Source: Algimonas ampicilliniresistens (lineage in GTDB: Bacteria; Pseudomonadota; Alphaproteobacteria; Caulobacterales; Maricaulaceae). From it: a DNA stretch of 64,000 nucleotides. The stretch covers positions 1,488,001-1,552,000 of the forward strand of contig NZ_BSNK01000002.1 of NCBI RefSeq assembly GCF_030159955.1, read 5' to 3'. Below are positions 7,983 to 15,439 of the stretch, in pieces. Position 1 is the first letter of the stretch; the number at the start of each line of letters is the position of its first letter. Both the position numbers and the translations under genes were made by a program. Under the pieces are notes generated by a model. The model had not been told where the DNA came from. It saw only the letters and a list, made by a program, of their open reading frames with translations, and did not search any database.

Positions 7983-8280
7983 CGCCCCCTTTCGACCGGG
8001 TGGCGCGAGCATGATAAACGTTCTTACCCATCCGAAGTGGCCACAAGGCGCAACCAAGCGCCGTGCATTTGCGAACTTCGCTAATCACACCGCCGCAACA
8101 GTCGAGGCACTTGGCCCGTATAGCTTTGATGGGGCTAGGCGGGTGTCCTAGGTCCAGAATTTCCCGCTTAGAAAGTGAGGCGGGGTTAACCCCCACTTTT
8201 TCGCCTCTATCAGCGTCATAAGGCGACACTTCTAGGTAGGTATCTGGCGAGGTAATCGGGGCGGTGGAATTATCCGTCAT
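7972..8280 (-). CDS. Small Cys-rich phage protein
   Basis: A 102-residue protein whose C-terminal half carries KAIRAKCLDCCGGVISEVRK, then CTALGCALWPLRMGKN. Four or five cysteines in a CxxCC...CxxxxC pattern suggest a zinc-binding fold. Short proteins with CLDC...EVRKC...C.LWP.R are common in phage early regions and have no known function. ATG 8280 overlaps the preceding gene by 11 nt and its end overlaps the primase start by 11 nt, so it is embedded in the replication operon. Confidence 0.8.
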   Translation of the reverse strand: MTDNSTAPITSPDTYLEVSPYDADRGEKVGVNPASLSKREILDLGHPPSPIKAIRAKCLDCCGGVISEVRKCTALGCALWPLRMGKNVYHARATRSKGGDDA

Positions 8281-8683
8281 GACCAGCCCCGCGACCTTGC
8301 AAATCGCAGTCGGTCGGGGTATCTAATGCCCGTCCTTTGCCTGCCAGCTTGGATATTGGAACCGGCCCGGTTTGCCCCGTGGTCGGTTTCGTCGTTTCAT
8401 CGGGCAGTAATTTAATCCGCTCTCGAAGCGTGTAACGGCCATACCAACCAACGCCGCCCGGCTGCGCAACCTTTTCCATATGGATAGGCACGCCGTATTT
8501 TGTGCGCAGCATGAAAACATAATGAGATAACCGCAAACCGGGATGGGTAAGGGATGAAATGCCCAACTCACCATTTGCGATAAAGTGAACCATGGTTTCG
8601 TTCTCACGTCGGGCTGTGACTGTGAGTGTTGAACCGTCCGCGCGCTGGAATTTCTGCAAGCGGGCTTTGACCTGCGCGGCCAT
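8270..8683 (-). CDS. Winged-helix-type phage protein
   Basis: A 137-residue protein. ATG 8683 lies 1 nt after the alpA stop; an earlier in-frame start at 8707 would overlap alpA. The segment LRLSHYVFMLRTKYGVPIHM followed by GWYGRYTLRERIKLL has the helix-turn-helix plus wing layout of a small family next to primases in alphaproteobacterial prophages. It is probably DNA-binding. The tail from about residue 100 (KPTTGQTGPVP) looks disordered. The gene is in the same operon as alpA and the primase. Confidence 0.65.
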   Translation of the reverse strand: MAAQVKARLQKFQRADGSTLTVTARRENETMVHFIANGELGISSLTHPGLRLSHYVFMLRTKYGVPIHMEKVAQPGGVGWYGRYTLRERIKLLPDETTKPTTGQTGPVPISKLAGKGRALDTPTDCDLQGRGAGHDG

Positions 8684-8684
8684 C

Positions 8685-8876
8685 TTAAGCGGCCTCTGGG
8701 AGCGCATCGAGCCACGCGTCGGCGTCGGCGCGAGCTACTAGGGTTTTGTTACCAAGCTTGCGCGTCTTTATTCGTCCAGCGTTTACCTCGCGGTAGAACG
8801 TCGCCCGACTAATGCTAGCCCATTCTAGAAAGCCGTTTACCGAAAACGCTCCCTTCTGCAGTGTTGTGGTGTCCAT
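8685..8876 (-). CDS. AlpA/excisionase-like helix-turn-helix protein
   Basis: A 63-residue protein with the MerR-like fold of AlpA and excisionases: FLEWASISRATFYREVNAGR is the helix-turn-helix, followed by a wing (IKTRKLGNKTLVARADADAW). AlpA-type proteins activate integrase or assist excision by bending att DNA. It is the first gene of the replication operon and sits just downstream of two dyads (8878-8908 and 8955-8970) that are natural candidates for its own or a repressor's binding. Normal length for the family. Confidence 0.85.
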   Translation of the reverse strand: MDTTTLQKGAFSVNGFLEWASISRATFYREVNAGRIKTRKLGNKTLVARADADAWLDALPEAA

Positions 8877-8877
8877 T

Positions 8878-8908
8878 GGTGTCGCTCCATATTGCTGTGA
8901 ACGACACC
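8878..8908. promoter_or_regulatory. Dyad directly upstream of alpA
   Basis: GGTGTCG at 8878-8884 and CGACACC at 8902-8908 form a perfect 7-bp inverted repeat with 17 nt between arms, starting 1 nt before the alpA start codon. It covers the ribosome-binding region, so it could act as an operator or as an mRNA hairpin limiting translation. Confidence 0.5.
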
Positions 8909-8954
8909 TTTCCTAAGCACAGCGGGAACGAAGTAACCGACAATGATTTTTTAT

Positions 8955-8970
8955 ATCTGTCATGACAGAT
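8955..8970. promoter_or_regulatory. Perfect 16-bp palindrome, candidate operator
   Basis: ATCTGTCATGACAGAT is a perfect palindrome in the 113-bp gap between the 168-residue gene and alpA. An AT-rich run (TATAAAAAATC on the minus strand) follows in the direction of alpA transcription. It looks like a repressor/activator site for the element's early promoter. Confidence 0.55.
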
Positions 8971-8989
8971 TTCCGAGTTTTTTGTCACC

Positions 8990-9496
8990 TCACATGCCAA
9001 AGTCAGATTTGAGAATATCCTGAACTTCAGGCGATAAGGTTTCGATTTGTTTCAAGACCACACCCCTACCGCGCCTTATCTTTCTGCGGAAATTGCGCTC
9101 ACTAGTAGGGAACTTAGCCCAGAGTAATTTGATCGCTTCCTCAGAGCTGACTTTGCCGATTAGTCGCAAGTCCATGTAATGTCCAAATATCGCAGCGGCT
9201 TCGCTATTCGCCGCTCGGTGTTTTGCCGCTTTAGGCAGCGTGTACGGTTTCTTGGCGTCAACTAACTTTAAGAAAACATCACTCCCGCTTTTTTCATCCA
9301 TTAGCTGTCCAAGCAAATAGAGGACTCCATTGGGAACACGCGCTGGATCCGATTGTAAAATAGCAGATAGTTCCGACAAATCGCCCTCAAGTATTTTTAT
9401 CGTGAGGTCGATTTCAAGCTTACTGTAGCCTACCGCATCAGACGCAGACAAAAGTTTTGCTGTGTCCCGAATGAACTTTTCAAGATTATCAGCCAT
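8990..9496 (-). CDS. Hypothetical protein downstream of the integrase
   Basis: A 168-residue protein, ATG 9496, overlapping the integrase stop by 8 nt. It is mostly helical and charged. The last 45 residues include KFPTSERNFRRKIRRGRGVV, which resembles a basic DNA-recognition helix. No family recognised. Co-transcription with the integrase and location next to alpA suggest a lysogeny or excision accessory, or a cargo gene. Confidence 0.65.
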   Translation of the reverse strand: MADNLEKFIRDTAKLLSASDAVGYSKLEIDLTIKILEGDLSELSAILQSDPARVPNGVLYLLGQLMDEKSGSDVFLKLVDAKKPYTLPKAAKHRAANSEAAAIFGHYMDLRLIGKVSSEEAIKLLWAKFPTSERNFRRKIRRGRGVVLKQIETLSPEVQDILKSDFGM

Positions 9497-10697
9497 GGAG
9501 GCGTACCACGTTCGCGTTGATCTCTGAAGGAACGCAAAATGCCGCCCATTCCAGCATCATCGGCCTGCGGCGCTCTATCGCCTTGCCGCGCCTATATGCC
9601 TGCTCCGACATATTCCCCACGACATGTGCTAGAGCCATTTCAGCGAGTTCACGCGGATAGTCTGTAGTCTCCCCTACCCAATCCCTAAAAGATGAGCGAA
9701 AGCCGTGTACCGTGAAAGGTTTCTTCATTCGGCTTTGCAGCAGGTTTAGCATGGCCATGTTCGATAATGGCTTATCGCGCTTCTGACCGGGGAATACGTA
9801 GTCGCTGATTTTCGTTTCGCCCATTTCATGAATTATCGCGAGGGCTTGGGGGGAGAGTGGAATCGTATGCGGCTTACGTTTCCCGGTTTTTGCCTTCATC
9901 CGTTCTGCGGGAATGGTCCAAGTCTCTTTTGAGAAATCGAATTCGCCCCATTGCGCCTGAAGAGCCTCATTTGTGCGAGGTGCGGTCAAAATCGTAAATG
10001 CGAGGGCTTTAGCTGAAATCGCCTTGCGTTCGGAAAGCTCCACCATGAACGCGGGAACATCTTGCCAAGGCATAGCGTCATGATGGCCCTTTGTGTCGGT
10101 ATGGGCAGAAAGGACGTGCTCTAGGCCATGTTTCCAAACAGCAGGGTTGCCGCCCTGCCTCCATTTCATCGCGATTGCGTAGCCGAATAACGCCTCTAGA
10201 CGCGCTCTAAATCTTCTGCCGCTTTCTGGCGTATCATTCCAAATGGGCCGCAGGAGCTTGAGAATGTCGGATCGCGTGACGTTCTCAATAGGGCGGCTAT
10301 GTAGCGTTTTGCAGCGGTAGAGTAGGTCACGCTCCCACTGGTGGCGCGTTTTCGCTTCTCTCCCTCTGGATTTCATTTCTACGACTGCCAGCGCAGCGTC
10401 CTTAAACGTTTTTTCGTCTTTCGGTCTGAAAGCTTCGCGAGGGTCGCGACCAGCGGCAACTTCAACCCGTGCAATTTCTGCCATCTTTCTAGCATCAGCC
10501 AAACCTAAGTCTGACAGCCTACCTAACCCAATCTCCGTAGGTTGCCCATTTCGTTTCCAGAGGAATACCCAAGCTTTCGATCCAGTAGCGCGCAGGACGA
10601 GGTAAAGTCCCCCGCCATCGGAAACCCTGCGCTTACCCCTTTCGGGAAGCGGGAGCGCGTTTATGCGCGCCGTGTTCAGTAGTTTGATGCCTGCCAT
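9489..10697 (-). CDS. int: P4-type tyrosine integrase
   Basis: A 402-residue site-specific recombinase that would insert and excise the element. The N-terminal about 85 residues are the DUF4102 arm-binding domain (SDGGGLYLVLRATGSKAWVF). A core-binding domain follows (KTRHQWERDLLYRCKTLHS), then the catalytic domain with Arg in TAPRTNEALQ, His and Arg in HGFRSSFRDW (about 331/334), His in LAHVVGN (about 358) and the nucleophile Tyr in AYRRGKA (about 368). ATG 10697 (MAGIKLLN) is chosen over an upstream in-frame start because it begins the conserved domain. The gene appears intact. Confidence 0.95.
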   Translation of the reverse strand: MAGIKLLNTARINALPLPERGKRRVSDGGGLYLVLRATGSKAWVFLWKRNGQPTEIGLGRLSDLGLADARKMAEIARVEVAAGRDPREAFRPKDEKTFKDAALAVVEMKSRGREAKTRHQWERDLLYRCKTLHSRPIENVTRSDILKLLRPIWNDTPESGRRFRARLEALFGYAIAMKWRQGGNPAVWKHGLEHVLSAHTDTKGHHDAMPWQDVPAFMVELSERKAISAKALAFTILTAPRTNEALQAQWGEFDFSKETWTIPAERMKAKTGKRKPHTIPLSPQALAIIHEMGETKISDYVFPGQKRDKPLSNMAMLNLLQSRMKKPFTVHGFRSSFRDWVGETTDYPRELAEMALAHVVGNMSEQAYRRGKAIERRRPMMLEWAAFCVPSEINANVVRLHG

Positions 10698-10713
10698 AGC
10701 TATGCCCGTCTCG

Positions 10714-10739
10714 GGTAGGGCCAAAACCGTGGCCCTACC
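10714..10739. promoter_or_regulatory. Perfect hairpin upstream of int
   Basis: GGTAGGGCCA (10714-10723) and TGGCCCTACC (10730-10739) are exact reverse complements around a 6-nt loop, 17 bp upstream of the integrase start. It may be an operator or transcript hairpin controlling integrase expression, or part of the attachment region. Confidence 0.5.
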
Positions 10740-11130
10740 GCTAGCCCTATCTATAGCGTGAGACAGTCAGAGGCGCTAGGGGGTTGAATGAGATAGAAGT
10801 CGTTGTGCTTTATACGAAATCAGCAAAGTTTGAGACAGCTAGAGATTACCAGATATATGGGTGTGGCTCCCTTCGTCTCCGCCACTACCTTTCTAAGCAA
10901 ACTCCCCTTTCTGGGGATGACCGTTACTATTTATTGGTTTCACGGTGTCAGCGAGTGGACAGATCACGCTGTCTGTTCGGATCGCGTAGAAGGTTCTCAC
11001 TAAATCAAAAAGTACTCCGCCTATACGGATAGACGCTTAGGCCGATCTTTGCGTGTACGAATAACTCATGTGACCCTGTGGCGAATGAGGCACAGTCGAC
11101 ATGAAAAAAGACTGGCTTGGGTAACTTGCG
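10740..11130. other. Intergenic region between int and the TonB receptor gene
   Basis: No convincing gene. Two short overlapping open frames of 66-82 codons have no homology I recognise and no good ribosome site. The segment contains the putative att scar at 10868-10887; DNA to its right is presumably chromosomal. Confidence 0.5.
10868..10887 (+). other. Putative attachment site: 3' end of a tRNA-Ser-like gene
   Basis: TCCCTTCGTCTCCGCCACTA reads like the T-arm 3' side, acceptor strand, discriminator G and CCA of a serine tRNA (…CCC TTCGTCTCC G CCA). The preceding bases (GGGTGTGGC) have lost the T-loop sequence, and no matching GGAGACG 5' acceptor strand is found within about 100 bp upstream. 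So it is a fragment, not a gene. This is what remains at the distal end after integration into a tRNA 3' end; the intact tRNA would be at the left end, outside the window. Confidence 0.5.
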
Positions 11131-11159
11131 TTGACGAACCTACTAAACTCGCATATCAG
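11131..11159 (+). promoter_or_regulatory. Candidate promoter for the TonB receptor gene
   Basis: TTGACG (11131-11136) and TATCAG (11154-11159) are separated by 17 bp and lie 53 bp before the start codon at 11212. They match the sigma-70 consensus well at -35 and moderately at -10. Confidence 0.4.
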
Positions 11160-11211
11160 TCTGTTTATACAAGCCGCACGTTAGACGGCATCATATCATC
11201 GGGGAAATCTT

Positions 11212-13527
11212 ATGAAGTTTAGGTTGCAGAGCAGTGTATTCGCCTTGACCATGGGTCTGGCTCTAAGTGGCATGACAGCCCAACCCGTATGGGCGCAGGA
11301 TAACGATGAGGCGGCTGAGGACTTTCAACTCGATAATATCATTGTCACGGCGCAGCGACGATCCAAAAGTGTTCAGGACACATCAGCCGCCATCTCAGCC
11401 TTTACTGGTGAGAACCTAGAAAATGAGCGGATCTTAAGTTTCGAAGAACTCGCAGGTAGCGCGACGTCTCTTTCTTTCACGGCGTTATCCCCGTTGGACC
11501 AAGAATTTAACATTCGCGGCATCACGAATACTCGTTTGGATTCTCCGTCGGCTGACCAATCCATCGGCATCTTCTTTGATGACGTATATGTCGGACGGTC
11601 CGGTCTTTTTAACTTCGACATGTACGACATTGGACGGGTCGAAGTTGTTCGCGGTCCACAAGGTGTGCTGCTCGGGCGAAATGTCGTCGGCGGGGCCATC
11701 AGCATTTATGCCGCAGAACCTGAGTTCGAAACGAGCGGTCAAGTCTCGGCGTCTTACGGTAATTACGGCGAAGTCCTGACGAACGGACACATTACCGGAG
11801 CGATCACAGACTCACTGGCCGGACGTTTTTCGTTCCAAGCCCGTAAACGGAACGGTTTTAACGAAGACATTCTGCATAATGTCGACCTCGATAATGTCGA
11901 TTCAGTGCAATTCCGTACACAGCTACTGTTCCAACCTGAAAATTCAGATTTTTCAGCAAAGCTTGGCTTTGACTATACGAAGGACGAGTCCAACGGTTTT
12001 CATTCCGTTGCGATTGACGATCCATTTCCAGGCCAAGGTGGTTGGAGTTTGGCGCGCGAACTTGTCAGTGCAGGCCTTGGTCGCACGCTCTCGCTTCGCG
12101 AAAGCCTTCCTGAATGGCCACGCTACAAAGGTGATGCTCAGGAAACCCCACAACAACTGGATCGTGAAGCCTTTGGCATCAGCTTGAAATTAGAGAATGA
12201 TTTTGATTTCGCAACGCTGACGGCCATCACGGGATTTCGCCAGGGCGACGCTTTCAATCTCTATGACCAGACAGGTATCGGTCCGGACAATGGTTTTGGT
12301 TTCAGTGTGTTGCCACCCACCTTCTCTTTCCCAGTGAATGAGACCGAAGAGATTAAACAGTTCTCGCAGGAAATTCGTTTGGTTTCTGCTCCGGTTGATC
12401 AGGGTTTCGACTGGATCATCGGAGGTTATTTGCAGCGCGATCACGTCAACAAGCAGGATAAGTTTTGGGCAGAAACGCCGCTGCCTATCCCGACATTGAA
12501 CGGGGAATCCCATTGGAATAATTTGGCAGAAAACCGCAGTTATGCCGCATTCGCCCAAGTCGGATACCGCTTCAATGATCAGTTCCGTGTGGTGGGTGGT
12601 CTCCGTTATACGAAGGATGAGAAATCCGGTGTTGTGACAGCAATTGCTGTTGAAGGCGGCGACCAGTTTAGTCCCAATGACCAAGTCGCACTCACGCCTA
12701 TCGCCGGCACCTTCTCCGAAGGGGACTTCTTCACGACTGAGTATGGTGAGGATTGGGGCGAGTTGACGCCGCAGGTTACACTCGAATTTGAACCCAACGA
12801 AAATATGTTCCTCTACGCCACCTATTCATCGGGTTATAAAGGGGGTGGTTTCGAAGACGACCCTGCGAACCCGGCTGCTGCACGGGCAGGCTATGACCCT
12901 GAGAATGTCGATAATTATGAGATCGGCGGCAAGTTTGATTTCATGGGTAATCGAGCTCGCATCAACTTGGCCGCGTTTTACATGAAGTATCAGAACCTTC
13001 AGGTTACGCAGACGAATGCGCAATGTCTGTGCAATATTACGGACAATGCGGCTGATGCGGATATTCGCGGTTTCGAGGTTGAGGGTGAATTCCTTCTGAC
13101 AGACGGATTAGTCCTGTCTGGCGGACTTACCTATCTCGACACGGAATATATCGACTTTGTTGACTCGCTCGGACGTGACGCGTCAGGAAATTTCCTGCAA
13201 CGCACACCTGATTATCAATTTAATGTTTCGGTCGATTACGAAACCGATCTTGGTGACTGGCAAGATGGCCTCCGCGCGCATCTTGGTTACTCGCATCAAG
13301 GCAAAATGTTCTGGGCGCCCGAAAACACGAACTTCGAAGACGCCTACGGGACCTTGGATGGCCGCTTGTCGGTCACCCCTAATGGTGGCGATCTGACAGT
13401 CTCGTTGTGGGGTCGTAATCTCACAGACAAACTGTACCGCACGAACATTATTGCTTTCTTCGGCGATGAAGTTTCCCGACTGAGTGCGCCTAGAACCTAC
13501 GGTGCCTCCGTCGCCGTGAAGTTCTAA
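11212..13527 (+). CDS. TonB-dependent outer-membrane receptor
   Basis: A 771-residue outer-membrane receptor for energised uptake of an unknown ligand. A signal peptide (cleavage after VWAQ, about residue 29) is followed by a TonB box-like DNIIVTAQRR, a plug domain to about residue 170 (FNIRGITNTRLD, VEVVRGPQGVLLGRNVVGGA) and a 22-strand barrel ending in an aromatic residue (GASVAVKF). The length is standard. It stands at the head of a catabolic gene region, so it probably imports that pathway's substrate; this is inference. A strong terminator follows directly. Confidence 0.9.
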   Translation: MKFRLQSSVFALTMGLALSGMTAQPVWAQDNDEAAEDFQLDNIIVTAQRRSKSVQDTSAAISAFTGENLENERILSFEELAGSATSLSFTALSPLDQEFNIRGITNTRLDSPSADQSIGIFFDDVYVGRSGLFNFDMYDIGRVEVVRGPQGVLLGRNVVGGAISIYAAEPEFETSGQVSASYGNYGEVLTNGHITGAITDSLAGRFSFQARKRNGFNEDILHNVDLDNVDSVQFRTQLLFQPENSDFSAKLGFDYTKDESNGFHSVAIDDPFPGQGGWSLARELVSAGLGRTLSLRESLPEWPRYKGDAQETPQQLDREAFGISLKLENDFDFATLTAITGFRQGDAFNLYDQTGIGPDNGFGFSVLPPTFSFPVNETEEIKQFSQEIRLVSAPVDQGFDWIIGGYLQRDHVNKQDKFWAETPLPIPTLNGESHWNNLAENRSYAAFAQVGYRFNDQFRVVGGLRYTKDEKSGVVTAIAVEGGDQFSPNDQVALTPIAGTFSEGDFFTTEYGEDWGELTPQVTLEFEPNENMFLYATYSSGYKGGGFEDDPANPAAARAGYDPENVDNYEIGGKFDFMGNRARINLAAFYMKYQNLQVTQTNAQCLCNITDNAADADIRGFEVEGEFLLTDGLVLSGGLTYLDTEYIDFVDSLGRDASGNFLQRTPDYQFNVSVDYETDLGDWQDGLRAHLGYSHQGKMFWAPENTNFEDAYGTLDGRLSVTPNGGDLTVSLWGRNLTDKLYRTNIIAFFGDEVSRLSAPRTYGASVAVKF

Positions 13528-13546
13528 AGCGTAACTCGGCAACTTG

Positions 13547-13578
13547 AAAAGCCCGGACAGTGTCCGGGCTTTTTTTTA
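13547..13578. terminator. Rho-independent terminator, probably bidirectional
   Basis: GCCCGGACA and TGTCCGGGC around a single G form a strong hairpin, preceded by AAAA and followed by eight T. It lies between the ends of the convergent TonB receptor and SnoaL_4 genes and can serve both. Confidence 0.9.
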
Positions 13579-13596
13579 TCTCAAAACCTGTTGAAT

Positions 13597-14118
13597 TTAG
13601 AAGCGCGTGTAGGTCAAATCGCCTTTGCCCTTTTCGCCCATGATCGTGCGAGGGTCCTCAGGTTTGAATAGGCCGAGACACCAACCCTCGCAGGATGGTT
13701 CATCCCGGTTCCAATCCAGTGCAATCTTGCGATGGGCGATCTTCCATTCACCGTTTCGGCGCTCGAACTTGTCGAAGATACGGCCTCCGGTCAATGTGTC
13801 CCAAGACACACCATCTTTCGGGAAGCGGGCGAATGTAATTAGATATGTCTCAACCCAAGCCGTGTCGCCTTCTAGCTCCGTATGAATATTGCCGACATTG
13901 TGCATCATAACGTCACCGCCCTGCAGACGTTTCATGGCCCCGTCGATATAGTCGTGTGCCGGCCCAGTATAGCTATTGGCATGCTCTTCAATGGCGTCTT
14001 CCCAATAGCAACTGTGCAGCAAGGGACCATCCGCTCTGTCAATCGCACGGGCGTAGCGCATAATGACATCACTGATGTCCTGCTTTGCGATGACGGTTTC
14101 AATCGTATTTTTATACAT
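13597..14118 (-). CDS. SnoaL_4 / NTF2-like protein
   Basis: A 173-residue cone-shaped NTF2-like protein of the SnoaL_4 type (IETVIAKQDISDVIMRYARA, DRADGPLLHSCYWEDAIEEH, IAHRKIALDWN). Members include dehydratases, isomerases and ring-hydroxylating small-subunit relatives; the reaction cannot be told from sequence. Its start overlaps the stop of the SDR gene by one base (TGATG), so they are coupled. It is a paralogue of the protein at 14887-15426, sharing Y-A-R-x-x-D-R-x-D and the HR-x-x-x-DWN ending. Confidence 0.8.
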   Translation of the reverse strand: MYKNTIETVIAKQDISDVIMRYARAIDRADGPLLHSCYWEDAIEEHANSYTGPAHDYIDGAMKRLQGGDVMMHNVGNIHTELEGDTAWVETYLITFARFPKDGVSWDTLTGGRIFDKFERRNGEWKIAHRKIALDWNRDEPSCEGWCLGLFKPEDPRTIMGEKGKGDLTYTRF

Positions 14119-14867
14119 CAGGATCTTCCACTATGCAGAGCTTTGGCCATGGAGCGCTTAATTGTGTGAGGGTCCCTAGCTAGGAAAGCGCGGACGGAGA
14201 CGGAATGCGGATCGGTATCATGCTCCGGGATCTTCTGCTCGACAGCCAGGATGCCAGCTTTGCCAATATCGCGCGGGGTTGATTTTTCCTGCCAAGTCAC
14301 ATGTTTGGCCATGCGTGTGTCAACGGACCCAACGATCAAAGCGGCGACATGCGTGCCCTGCGGTTCCAACTCGGCGCGCATGCAGTCGCTTGCGGCACGG
14401 GCTGCGAACTTGGACGGGCTATATCCGCCCATGCCCGGCACCGCGATGATACCGCCTGCTGATAGGACGTTGACGATCGCGCCGCCTCCATTGTCTTTGA
14501 GGATGGGTGCAAACGCCCGGCACATGGCAACGACGCCGATATAGTTCGTTTCGATTTCTTGGCGCATGCCGGACATATCGTCTGCGCCTAAAAGGGTCTG
14601 TCGTGAGAATGCGCCCGCATTATTGACGACGAGATTAACGTCAGGGCAGGCTTTTCCTGCCGACTCAACCTCATCCATGCGGGTCACGTCGAGTTGTATG
14701 GGATGCAAACGGTCGGGGTCGCGTTCGACAATGGCTTGTGCATCCGAAAGTTTTCGGGCTGCTACGTAAACGCGCTTTGCGCCTGCGTCTAATAACTCCT
14801 CAACAAAGCCCAATCCGATGCCGCGGTTTCCCCCGGTTACGATGGCGGTACAGCCGTCTATTTTCAT
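14118..14867 (-). CDS. Short-chain dehydrogenase/reductase
   Basis: A 249-residue NAD(P)-dependent SDR with the classical motifs TGGNRGIGLG (cofactor), NNAG, catalytic Ser in NVLSAGG and Tyr/Lys in YSPSK. ATG 14867 is chosen because the Rossmann fold begins there and AGGGG precedes it. It probably oxidises an alcohol or reduces a keto group of the pathway substrate. It is translationally coupled to the SnoaL_4 gene downstream, and the pattern SDR then SnoaL_4 is repeated immediately upstream. Confidence 0.9.
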   Translation of the reverse strand: MKIDGCTAIVTGGNRGIGLGFVEELLDAGAKRVYVAARKLSDAQAIVERDPDRLHPIQLDVTRMDEVESAGKACPDVNLVVNNAGAFSRQTLLGADDMSGMRQEIETNYIGVVAMCRAFAPILKDNGGGAIVNVLSAGGIIAVPGMGGYSPSKFAARAASDCMRAELEPQGTHVAALIVGSVDTRMAKHVTWQEKSTPRDIGKAGILAVEQKIPEHDTDPHSVSVRAFLARDPHTIKRSMAKALHSGRS

Positions 14868-14886
14868 TTTAATTCCCCTATTATAA

Positions 14887-15426
14887 TTATTTTGCGCGTA
14901 ACCAGCTGCCATACAGAATATCATCGGGCTTCTTCGCACCGCGTGTCAGTTTCGCAGGATTTGGCGCGATCTCGCCGCGACCCCAGCTTTCATTAAGCGG
15001 CATTTCGTGGTTCCAATCCCAAGCCAGGCGACGATGGGCGATTTTCCATGGGCCACTGTCGCGGCGTTCCATGCGGTCGATCACGCGCGCCATTGTAAAA
15101 CTGTCGAACGGGTCTTCAATTTTTTCACGGCGTGAAAAGGTCAGGAAATAGCATTCCGTATAAGCCCGGTCGCCATCGAGCTCGATATTTATGTTCGTGA
15201 CGATATGCGACATGCGCGGCGCTTTGGGCAGAACGGTGCGAAGAAGGTCCACATATTCGCTCGCGGGGCCCATGAAAGTTCCACCATGATCTTCAATCGC
15301 GTCATCATGATAAGCGTTTTCGATGAGCGTAATATCGCCGCGGTCAGCGCCTCTCGCATAGTTGACGAGAAGATCGTAAATCTCTTGACGGTCGAATAAT
15401 TCTTCAACGGATTTGGGTCGTGCCAT
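14887..15426 (-). CDS. SnoaL_4 / NTF2-like protein
   Basis: A 179-residue protein, ATG 15426 preceded by AGGA (an in-frame start at 15507 would overlap the SDR gene). The order DRQEIYDLLVNYARGADRGD, AYHDDAIEDHGGTF and WKIAHRRLAWDWNHE marks the SnoaL_4 family. It is a paralogue of the protein at 13597-14118 and the two alternate with SDR genes. Likely a dehydratase, isomerase or ketosteroid-isomerase-like enzyme acting on a cyclic substrate; not certain. Confidence 0.8.
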   Translation of the reverse strand: MARPKSVEELFDRQEIYDLLVNYARGADRGDITLIENAYHDDAIEDHGGTFMGPASEYVDLLRTVLPKAPRMSHIVTNINIELDGDRAYTECYFLTFSRREKIEDPFDSFTMARVIDRMERRDSGPWKIAHRRLAWDWNHEMPLNESWGRGEIAPNPAKLTRGAKKPDDILYGSWLRAK

Positions 15427-15439
15427 TGAGGTGTTCCTA

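Larger units (their letters stand above)
1..10887. mobile_element. Right-hand part of an integrated phage-like element (left end outside window)
   Basis: All genes from the integrase to the left edge lie on the minus strand and overlap or nearly touch. They include a P4-type integrase, an AlpA-like protein, a Toprim primase, a DUF3987 protein, an HGGxSTG protein and a virion-type protein. To the right begins unrelated metabolic DNA with mixed strands. The right boundary is set at a sequence resembling the 3' end of a tRNA-Ser gene. It could be a prophage or a satellite: the replication module is visible, but terminase, capsid and lysis genes would have to lie to the left. The boundary is inference; the phage character is well supported. 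Confidence 0.85.

Noticed and set aside
10790..10890. A complete tRNA-Ser gene
   Set aside because: Only the 3' acceptor strand is present; no anticodon arm, no 5' acceptor strand GGAGACG and a lost T-loop.
10784..11032. Two overlapping plus-strand frames after the integrase
   Set aside because: They cross the probable att scar, have no homology I recognise and no ribosome site.
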